Below, in pieces: positions 54,011-64,000 of a stretch of DNA of 64,000 nucleotides (its first letter is position 1; every line of letters begins with the position of its first letter). The stretch covers positions 36,533,830 through 36,597,829 of the forward strand of contig NC_029518.1 of the NCBI RefSeq assembly GCF_001577835.2, read 5' to 3'. A program made the translations under genes and the position numbers. The notes below the pieces were generated by a model. It had not been told where the DNA came from, did no database searches, and saw only the letters and a list, made by a program, of their open reading frames with translations. This stretch comes from Coturnix japonica (Eukaryota > Chordata > Aves > Galliformes > Phasianidae).

Positions 54011-54951
54011 ATACCTAAGAAGCAGTGACTAAGCCACATGCTCGATAGTCTGTTGGTAAGTAGATTCTTTATTTAGACTGCTGGCTTTCTCCTTTAAACC
54101 CACATCACAATACATGTTACTGCTGACCCTAGTTTGAATTACATGCCCAGGACCAGTTTCCCTAATGTACATTTCAATACACACAGTACACGTAGTTGTA
54201 CGTCATTGGCATGGCCTTTCTTGCTTATGGTAGATGGTGCACTTCAGCTCAGGACAGGATCTATCTCAGACATCACAGACCTGATAAACTCCCATCACAA
54301 GTGAATTGTTTGTCGTTGCTTTTATACACAGGACTGTTTCCATGCTTGCATGAGAATTTGCAGGGGGACCAAAATGAAAGGAAACCACATCTAAGTAGGT
54401 CTAGCTATTAACTAAAACATTGCAGTGTGGTGAAAAAGAGTCAATATCATTTTTCCAAGGTACTTCTGGTCCAAATTTGCTGTTTGACTTTTTTTTTGCC
54501 TACGGTGTCTTTGTTCTTGCAGGGCTGAATACTTCAACCCAAGGAGGAGCAAGTACTGAGCATCAGAGGGGGTTGTGCACTTCCCAAAGCACACTGAGGA
54601 GTTTTTAATGCAGTCAGGACTATGCTTGAGAGATATAAAGGTTCTTCTCTTTCTTTAAAGTCTAACCTGATTAGAGTCACTCCTATGACTCTTAATTTAC
54701 CACTATCAAACGACCTCTCCTATTGTTACGACCTTTCTTTCTTTCATGAGGGCTCTCTGGGAGCTTTTCACGTACTTGTTAAATGCTCTTGGTCACAGAG
54801 CTTGCTCAACCTTCCCTTGATCGTGTCATCGCCATGGTGTAAAATTGAATTACTTTTACAATGCACGCTGTACCCTAGCAAAGGGAACCCTTTTCCCACA
54901 GTTAGCAGAGGTGGAAGCCCTCAAAATCAATGAATAAAGGAGCATACAAAA

Positions 54952-55014
54952 ATATAATATAATGTAATGTAATGTAATATAGTATAATATAATATAAAAT
55001 AATATAATATAATG
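54952..55014. repeat. (AATAT/AATGT)n pentanucleotide repeat
   Basis: About twelve 5-bp units alternate AATAT, AATGT and related variants. Confidence 0.9.
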
Positions 55015-55019
55015 GTGAA

Positions 55020-56940
55020 TTTTCATTAAAATGAAAAAGATCTTTTTTTCTCACCTTTTCTTGAAACACGAGGAAGGCAAACTCAAAGGGCTCTCTAGTA
55101 TGTGTCAACCAGCCCCACTATCTCACTCCTAAAAAAGAGAAATGGATCGACCTGCTTGGAAGGAGTTAATAACAGTGAAACATAAAGTATTAGCAGTTGG
55201 CTTTAATTTTTTTGGTGGTGGTTATAGAGGAAACACCAAAGTCTTGTCTTGCTCAAGGAATCAAGAACACAGTTTCTCCATGGATGATGAGGGATGTTGG
55301 ATGCTTACAGAGCTTCAGGTCACAAAGTTAGTTTTCATCCTGTGTCTTTTTTTTGGTAGGATTTGATACCAAATGACTGCTGTTATCCAAAGCAGGAATA
55401 AGTATTAAGACTAGACAAGCCTAAACAGAGCATGATTTGGGGCATGAAGTAACTCCTAAAAAACAGAGTCACTCAGAATTTCTTTTGTATACAAAGGGAT
55501 TCTTAAAGCTTGTTACTCCCTATAGTCTTAACTGTGTATGTAGTCCTCATAACCCCAGCAGAAATCCACCCACATACTTCATCCTGACAAATACGTCAGG
55601 CCTTTTTGTTCTTATTGCACTGTCTAGAAGATCTTGATCAGCCCTGCTTTTTCCTGGATGTCATTATACACTTGTAACACCATACAGCACCAAGACTGTA
55701 CTCACACTCCACTACTTCATGCTGCAGATAGCAGATGCTTGCACCCATTCTTCTCTTTGGTAACTCAGACTCAGTTTCAAGTGTCCCAAAAGCACTTTTT
55801 CAGTTCAAGACAGTCCCAAGCAGTTTCACTCCTGTCTATTCTGTAAAAAAAGACTATGCTGCTGAATCACCACTGAGCTACCAAAAATCCACTGCACTAT
55901 ACATACTCTGATGAGAGCTTGTTTTCCACCTGCCAGGGTGATTTCATTGTATTGCTAATGCCAAACGCATGAAAGGTGTTTGTGGGTGCTGCTTCCATGC
56001 AGGCAGCACTGCCAGAGGATGCTGGCAGAGCGCATGTGGGGAGATGTGATCTTCTCTTCTAAGAGAGACCCTCAGTCATCCAAGCAGAAGGAAGAACAAT
56101 GGGAGCAGCACCTTTTGACTTGCATGGTTTTCATGTTTCTTTTGCATCCCCTGGATTTTCTAAGGCAGGCCGTGCATACTAAAGTGTCACCACTTGCACT
56201 TAAGGACTTAAGGTGATAGTGCTGTGCTTGTTCACATCAGTGTGAGAGGGACCCCACAGCAGGAAGCCGGCTCTTTCAGACCTCTTTAGAAATGTGTGAT
56301 AATCTTATAGCACACTGACACTTTCTCCCTCCCAGCCTCTAATTTCTCTTCAACAAGGCTATGTTAGCCTCTCCATTTTGTTGCTGCTGCTGACACAGCT
56401 CTCCTTTCTCTAAATTTGCCCCGTTTCACACTTCACTGTTCCATACCATTGCACTCCTCAGTGTTCTGTAGAAAGGTTTACATGTCCACTTGACACCTAG
56501 CCTGCTGTGCAGTGCTCTTCATGATGCTTTTTTCCATATACTTTAGAAAAGACACATTTGGCGATAGATATGCGTGCCTTTTTATGTCCTCTTTCTTTTC
56601 TTCTTCTTTTATTCCCCCTCTTGTAAGGACTGCTTTGTATTTACATTTTGCTCTTACGTACCACATTCCTCTTGTTCTTAATACCTAACTTTAGAGCCAA
56701 CTTTATTTTACTATTTTTTTTAACACAATTATTATTATTTTTAACCAAACATCCCAAATCTGAAGAATTTACCAGGAAAGGAAAGCGCCAAGTTGAAGTC
56801 CCTCTATGAAACTCACATTTGAGTTGTGAATCCACTTCCCATATGAACGCACCAGCAAAATGATGTTTGTTCTATGTACATGTTTGTTTCAATTTCAAAT
56901 CTATCAAGCAACCACTGAAAGATTGTTTTATCTTGATGTG
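55020..56940. other. Gene-free flank, third part
   Basis: Ordinary AT-rich sequence. No gene, CR1 copy or long simple repeat seen. Confidence 0.55.
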
Positions 56941-57020
56941 CAATAAAGTTGAAGGATCTGCAAAGAGTTTCCTGCCCAGCTCTATTTATATCTCTGTAGC
57001 ATCTGACTGCCTCTTGGAGG

Positions 57021-57043
57021 TTGATTAATTTGCATTGATTAAT
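57021..57043. promoter_or_regulatory. Octamer flanked by two TGATTAAT homeodomain sites
   Basis: TGATTAAT occurs at 57022-57029 and again at 57036-57043, in the same orientation and 14 bp apart. A POU octamer (ATTTGCAT, 57028-57035) fills the space between them. The layout suggests a cooperative homeodomain/POU site. No functional evidence is available. Confidence 0.4.
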
Positions 57044-57319
57044 CCTTCAAACGAAGCAGTAATAGATCAAGCTGGGTTCAGAGTCAGGAAATAAAGATAC
57101 AGAGGACAGGTTAAGCAATTTTGCTAAGGCAGTACTCAAAATATCCGCATGCTCCCTAACAAGATTCTCTCTCATGCCAGATGAAGCTTTATCCCAAAAC
57201 CCATCATTTTTAGTTAAGGAAGTGGCAACATTTATTCCATTACCTGATACCACAGCACCGAGACTTAGCGAACTTCTCATTAAAGCTGCATACAAGCACT
57301 GAAGTGTTACAGCATTCAT

Positions 57320-59170
57320 CTGGAGTAGAGGCCACTATTTTGTCTCCTTTGTAAGTTGTGACACTGAAGGACACAGTGGAAAGGCAACGTGTCCAAAACT
57401 GTGCTGAGAATCAGCAGTGAAAGTCCTCATCCCACCACATGCACAAATTGGGCCCCCTGTGGAGGACTCAAGATTTCCAGGCTCCTTTTAATTTGCTTTA
57501 AACATCGGATGCTAATACCTCTGTGTATATTATTAATCCCAGTGAAGATCAGCGTTTTCCTCTTTAGTGCAACTGAGGTACTTTAAAACCCACCAGGATT
57601 TACACACCACATGTGGGCCTCTCCTAAGAAGCTCAGCTGAAAAAATAATTCTCATCACACATTTCAAAGTTGACTGTGGTGTTAAACACGGCGGGCATTT
57701 AGTGAAGTGCACTCCTGGACAGGACCGAGTAGTTGTGAAGCGTGCTAAGAAACGATTCTCTCATTCAAACAGAGGCTACCGAAATTCTGAATTAGAACTC
57801 ACAGGATTTTCTTCACTCTTTCATCTTGTCAAGAAATCCCTGTGAACTTCCGTCCTCTCCATTTGCTTTCCTTCCCTTTTCTCTGCTGTCATTTACCAGC
57901 CGGGCTGTTTTCTTCAAAGTACCCTCTAAATGTCGCAACCACCAAACAACCACAGCAAATAATAGAAATGCCCTAGTAACCCTTCTCAAAGCACTTACAT
58001 GCCAACACTGAATAGTCTGACCCACTCTTATTCTTGGGAGCACCTTTCGTTGTAGAGGCAGAGGAAAAGGAATCATTTCAAGATTATGTTCCCTTTTCTC
58101 TTGGTTCTCTTTTTGATGTAAGACAGATCTACAAACACGAACGTGAAAAACCCTACAACTCAAACCAGATACCCCAGAGGAGGAGTGTGCTAGCTAACAC
58201 AGAATGAGGAACACTCCCATTTAAAGAGCTGTTGTACACTCTCCAGTGTGTCTCCTTGACTATAAGAAAATTACTTACAAGTCCTCAGGGACCTCTGAAT
58301 CAAATAAGCCATAAAAACAAAGGACGTGGATATAGCAAAGGTACATCTGCTTATCTGCGAACATAGGAATTCACCTGGAAACAGTTTGTAAGACAGGATT
58401 TCAGGTAGAATGCCAGTTCTTTGGTTTCAAAGAGCCATGGAAGGGGATGTTTTTGGCTGTCTGATTCTTTCTAATGTATCAAAAGACACTTGCTCTGAAA
58501 GCCCAAATTATTAGGCATTTTACTGTGTTAAAGTGTGCTAAGATTCACTACTTGATTAATCTTGGGATTCCTGTATCATTTTACTCAGTGTTGCATAAAC
58601 TTGTCATCTCTCAAACAGTTTGTTTCAATCTGCCTCTTTGATCACTGGTAAATATGAATTTCATGGTAGTTTGTATTCGAGATATGCCTGAAGCAATATC
58701 CTCAAACCAACTTCTACTCAAGGTCAGAAGCCAAATATTTAAGTCAGCTCTTAAGCTTTGAGGATGATCTTACTGTAGTCCCAACAAGACCTCTAGATCT
58801 AATCTAGAACAGATCTTTGATCTCTGCCCCTTTCTCTTTTACAGGGAGAGAACAGCCCTCTATGTGGACTTTCACAATACTCTTCCCTCCTTCCCTTCAG
58901 GCTTTTCACTACACTTAATTTGCCTTACCCTAAACAAGCAGCATTGACCTTATCTACTGTCACTGCGGAGGCACTTCAAACCTAAGAGTTACTCACTCTG
59001 TCTTAGAGGTCAGGGGTGAGTAGAAAGTGTTCAATTAAGCTTTCAGAGGTGTGGATTTAGTGATATACTTATCTGTTCACACATATGGTCCTTCTGAAGT
59101 AAGTACTTTGCATCTATGTAGAACACAACAGTGGCACTGACAGTGCAACCAAAGCAAAGCCAAGGAGACT
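57320..59170. other. Gene-free flank, fourth part
   Basis: No coding region, CR1 copy or notable simple repeat seen. Confidence 0.5.
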
Positions 59171-59174
59171 TTTT

Positions 59175-59456
59175 ACCAGGGTCTCTTGTGACAGAACAAA
59201 GGGAAATTATTTTGAACTAAAAGAAGGGAGATTTAAATTAGATATAAGGAAGAAGTTTTTTACAATAAAGATTGTGAGGCACTGGAACATGCTGCCCAGA
59301 GAGGTGATGAATGCTCTGTCCTTGGAGACACTTAAAGTCAGGCTGGACAGGGCTCTGAGCAACCTGGTCTAGCTGTGGATGTCCCTGCTTATTGCAGGGG
59401 AGTTGGACTAGATGACCTTTAAGGGTTCCATCCAACTCAAACGGTTCTATGATTTA
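59175..59456 (+). mobile_element. CR1 LINE 3' end with tail
   Basis: Landmarks: gggagatttaaattagatat, cactggaacatgctgcccag, gagttggactagatgacctt, and the tail ggttctatgattt. About 280 bp, 5'-truncated. Confidence 0.9.
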
Positions 59457-59459
59457 ATG

Positions 59460-62400
59460 GCTGGAGTATGCAAGTGAGGCAAATTCAAAAGATACAGACA
59501 TGGAAGAACACCTCCACAAATTCAGCAACTTGAAGTGATTACGTAACAAGGAGAAAAAAATGTTTCTGTACCTCACTTGAGGTCTGACATAACTGCGCCT
59601 TTTTGGCAGCCTCCCATCAGATCTGCACTCCTCTCAGAACAGCTACAGCAGCCCAGAGTTGGAAAATACTCCTTCCTTTACCATAACTTTGTCAGAAAAA
59701 GCCCTTTCTTAGGTGGCATTAAGCTAGCAAAAGGGTTCATTGCTAATTCTGCTCAGCAAACTGACACTGAAGAGAGGATATGAAGGCTAGTTGTTGGTTC
59801 GTGGAATGACAACACCAGCATTCCCTGAAGGGCAGACGAAGCCTTGGCCCCTCTCACTGTGCAGCTGCAGGAGTTATTTGCCTCCCAGACACCATGTGGC
59901 ATCAGTTCCTCTTCTTAATTAGAAGCAGCATGAGCAGGAAAAGTTTGCACACCCAGCCAAGCCTCTTCAGTGTCTTACACAACCACTCAGGAGACGAGTA
60001 GGCCCTTGTGGTTGCTGAGACTGGTCTGCTTTGCAGGAAATGCATTGCTGCAATACCCATGCTACTTATATGCTGTAGGCTTGTGGCAAGGACTTTCTGG
60101 GAGCGTGTGGTGCCCAGCACAACACAACTCCCCTATCAGCTGTGGTTTCTGAACTCTTACACAAACAGTTGCTAATGATAGGATGTCCTTTGTTCTCAGT
60201 GTATAAAAATAAGCAAGCAGTTAAAAGCTTTAAATGTTCAGCTCTGGCTTACCCCCACACAGTGGCAAAGTGGTCAGTGGAGTTGGGAAGAAACAAACCC
60301 AAGCCCTTTAGCAGTGCCTTCACTCACCTACCAACCTCTTCTCCATTTTTACTGCTGCCTCTTTGGCAATACAGAGCTCTTCACTCGGTTGTTAATACAC
60401 TGAAGGTCACCATTTCCTAACTAGCCCTGTTGGCTTCTTCATGGGATTTACAAGCTCTCTCCTTCTCCTGGTGATCTGATTTCCATGTGTATGAGATGAG
60501 GTGAGAGTTTGGCCACTTCAAAGCCTCGGAAATGGACTCCCAGCACCGGGATGCTGAAAGAAGGCAGAGGAATCAGCATGAGAATGTTATCCTGACACCT
60601 TGGCAAGCATGGGAGCCCTTGACAAAATGTTTATTCAGAGCTGAGGGATGGTCTAGCTGAGGAACATTTTATTTTTCACTCCTAGAAGTGCGAAAGGAGG
60701 ACACACAAAGAAATTTATGACTTTCAGTTCCCCTTCTGAGACCCCAGAGATGCTACAAAGTTGTGGAAAAACAAATGGGCTTTGCTGCTTACAATTAGTC
60801 TGAACCTGCAGCTTGTTCTTCTGACTGTATTCAGGTAAGATTCAGGAAAAAAATGATGTTAACAAGAAGAGTATCAGAAAAGAGAAATGGGATTTTACCC
60901 AGGCTTTCAAAACCAAATATTATCATTCTTTTCTCTGTCTGGGAACGCTTAAGGCACGATATGGTATGGCCACAGGTCTGTGAAGGGGGTGAGATACCTA
61001 ACAGCAATCAGCAAATCTGGTCAAGTAATGAAAGTTACCATCTGCCTAGCAAAAGCTGTGAGTACTTATCTGGTGTTCTTGAAAGAGCACATGGCATATT
61101 AATTAGTGTTAGACACTAATGAAAATCTGGCCCAGTGATTACTGCTGAGCCAAACCAGTGGCTGCTGCTGCTGCTCAGTGCATGGTGCAGAAGAACGTCA
61201 CACAGATTGGATATTTCTAAACATTTTGTTTTGAAAAGGGCAAGCATCTCATGCTTCCATAACAACTCTCAGAAGATCATCCAATTAGTATATTTGACCT
61301 TCATGGAATAGCAGCAAAATGTAATTGGAACTACCTCAGTCTAGAGAGGCTTATCTGAAACCCAGAAAACCCACTCCATTTTTCTGACCTGAACACCTGT
61401 GTCCCCTAGGCCACAGGACTGCAGCCCATTCCTGTGCACCAAACAAGGCTTTCACTTTGGAAAGATGATGAATTGCTGTGTCCTAGTGGAGATTAAAAGC
61501 AGGTAAACAAACAGCGTGGCCTTGACCTATTGCTCATAAATTTCACACAGGTGAGTTCACCCAGTTTCTAAAGTTTACCTACCTGTCAATGATAAGCAGT
61601 TTACATTGAGCTTCCTGTTTTAACCACCAGCCTCTGGCTACCCTAGAAAAGCGTTATGGGGAAACACTTCTCTACTCCAGACCATTGAGTCCATTCCATG
61701 ATCAACCTTCTGACTGAAGCCAGACCTGCTGTGGTGGAGCTAAAGTAAACAGGTGTCCTAACACAGTAGTTCTCACTGCCCAATCTTTCAAGACACCTGA
61801 ATGAAACTGATACATCCATCTATACATCAGAAGATGGTGGCATAATCATGCCAACATGCCTTGAACCAATGTGGGCAAGACCTCTTCTATGGAGCACTTT
61901 TATGGGATTTCAAGGGGGAAACAAGTTGTCTTTCCTTCTCTGGGAGTGATGTGGCTTATAGGGGGTAACATTCATCTCAGGCCAACAAGCCAACAAAAAT
62001 CAGGTTTCTAGTTGGACGTAGCACTTTACATTCAGAGACATAACCAGCACACGCTGTTTTCCCACGTGTTTTAGGATGGGATGAACTGCCCTCTGGAAGT
62101 TCCTGTTATCTCTCTACTGGCAAAGGAAAGAAGACAGTGTTGATTTANNNNNAGAGCAAGTTTCAGACAGCTAATGCTGGGTGAGAAAGCTCCTTTAGGC
62201 TTGGCAGGTCAGGTGCCTCCAATGAGTCGAGAGCACGTGGGCCAAACGTCTTCGACAGCTTCATGAAGGAAGTTTCATATTTAAAGTATTGCACCTCTTC
62301 CAAAACTGATCAGAGCAGAACTGCAGAACAGATGTGCACATATTACAGGCTGTTTACTTGGACACTTAGAATTCTAAGTCTTCAACTGTGTGAGGGCAAA

Positions 62401-64000
62401 ACAAGAGCAACCAGAAACAGCTGCAGTGATTTTGCTGGAAGAACTGAAACTTCCAGCCTGAGCTAAGATCTCACAGACATGCTGGCCACTGTGGCTAGTG
62501 CTGTACTCACCAATGTCTTGGAAGATTAGATGATAAGCTTGTACACCCACATGGAATTTTCCACAGCAGCCACAGGAAAAAAACTTAATTCCCTGAATGA
62601 ACTTCAAACTTCCTAGCAGAGTATTTTAATTCTCACGTTACTGAAGACAGAGCACATCTGACTACTGCTTTTGGTGGCAGTAAAATTGCAATGAAAAATC
62701 AGGTTGTAGGTTTAAAGAACTCCAGTAAATATGATTAGAAGTCCCAGTGAATTCTATGCCTGAGTGGCAAGAGTCACATGAAAAGAACTTATAGGAAAAC
62801 CGAACCACAGAAGTTCGTCTTTCTCAGCAATATTATAAAGAAGTGTTCCTGATTTCTTAGTAAATCATCAAGCTAAGCCTGTATCTGAGCCAGATAACCC
62901 AAACTGATAATCTGATCTGGTGCAGCAAATCTCTCTTGGTTGTGATTTTGGCCTCTATTTTTTTTTCCCCAGCATCAATAGTTATGTTTGATATGCAAGT
63001 TGCTGGGATAATTATCACATCTGTTTTCTCTATTACAGGCTGCTTTTTTAGCCATATAATCACTTACAATTGGATGGAGGATTCTCTGTGTGTTTGCCTA
63101 CCAAGAGGCATCTGCTTCATTTAGTTTAGAATGAAAAAAAAATTAAAAGTCAAAATTGAATACTTACCCCGGGGCAATGCTAAAATTAAGCTACATACTG
63201 AAGTTCAGGCTGCTGTTCCATTAAATACATTTGTAATGTTCCCTTGTTAAACCTGCTAACCTCTCCTGCACCAGGCAGGCTGAGATATCACACGCATCCT
63301 TGCCAATACTATGAAGCGACTGATGCTAACCAAGAATAAAACACAGCGAAATTCAATTCCCAGACTAAAATGAGCTTGTATTTTGTGCTGTTATAATAGT
63401 AAACTCTAATTAAATGTATTAAGCAAAGCTCTGGCTCGCAGAAGCTCTGCACAGACTGCAAAAACTCTGAAGGGGCAGGAGATGCTTTATTTGACAGCTT
63501 CTGCTAAAGAAAATACAAATAAATACTTACACGGAACATTCACATAACCCCTTGCTCATTTCAGAGTCTGTGGTTTGCAGATTACTGCAGAAGAACTACA
63601 ATTGCAGGACTTGGCTAAGTGAATTCCCACACATCTGTCTGTAAGTCTTGTTGTTCTTTGAAGACGAAGGAAGTTTCAAGGATTAAGATCATATTTAAAA
63701 TCTTTATGAGGCAGTGTGACAAGGTACTTTGTGCCTGTGTGGAGATGGAAAACCAAAGATTTATGATTTCTTCTATCTTATGCTACTAGCAAAACTAAGC
63801 TGCAGAGCACAACCTCGGGTTGCAAAGCAGAGACATCTGCTGTGTGAGAGATGGAACTTCTCAAGCTGTGGGCATCTCAGCTGTGATCCACACTGCACCA
63901 TTTGGCCTTCTTGTAGAGACGTAGCCAGGCTGCGTGCCCTGCGTTCCTTGTTATCAGGAGCAAACAGCCACCAGCCTATGATGATGAGCTGGGCAGGCAT
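59460..64000. other. Gene-free flank, last part
   Basis: No coding region supported to the window edge. Apart from the short N gap, I see no repeat of size. Confidence 0.5.
62148..62152. other. Assembly gap (5 N)
   Basis: Five undetermined bases. A gap this short is usually a placeholder or a local consensus failure; true missing length is unknown. Confidence 0.98.

Noticed and set aside
40413-64000. FAM120B or DLL1 exons expected beyond PSMB1 from human gene order
   Set aside because: I looked for recognisable start, PIN-like or DSL/EGF sequences in the translated frames and saw none; they probably lie outside the window.
40413-64000. Endogenous retrovirus or LTR remnants in the flank
   Set aside because: I found no paired terminal repeats, primer-binding site or gag/pol-like translation. 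Old solo LTRs could escape reading by eye.

Overview
The window is nuclear vertebrate DNA from a bird, most likely a galliform such as chicken. It holds five intron-bearing housekeeping genes with CpG-rich promoters, and the dominant repeat is the avian LINE family CR1, with about sixteen pieces ending in the usual 8-bp tail (ATTCTRTG-like). Gene content points to the chicken chromosome 3 region that carries genes placed on human 1q42 (C1orf131, GNPAT) and human 6q27 (PDCD2, TBP, PSMB1). The species call is inference. Layout: C1orf131 (minus, 123-4237) and GNPAT (plus, 4447-19817) start head to head, 209 bp apart, in one CpG island. PDCD2 (plus, 20208-23194) follows GNPAT by only 390 bp. TBP (minus, coding 25563-31370, non-coding first exon near 33.4 kb) converges on PDCD2. 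PSMB1 (plus, 33945-39150) starts head to head with TBP. From about 40.4 kb to 64 kb I find no convincing gene. That stretch holds a few CR1 scraps, simple repeats, one 5-N gap and several AT-rich blocks with homeodomain and POU motifs that look like candidate distal enhancers. The genes serve unrelated housekeeping pathways: small-subunit ribosome assembly (C1orf131, PDCD2), peroxisomal ether-lipid synthesis (GNPAT), general transcription (TBP) and the 20S proteasome (PSMB1). They share promoter architecture (CpG islands, YY1 and ETS-like motifs, two divergent pairs), not a pathway. Main points for a second look: two copies of what looks like a composite SINE, with two tandem tRNA-like units and a CR1 3' tail, one of them lodged between the TBP and PSMB1 start regions; a GC-AG intron in GNPAT; two extra T residues that break the reading frame of PSMB1 exon 2, more likely a sequence error than a dead gene; a perfect 12-bp hairpin in a GNPAT intron; and homeodomain/POU clusters in the gene-free flank. 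All exon borders were read by eye from splice signals, phase and remembered human protein sequences; no alignment was run.
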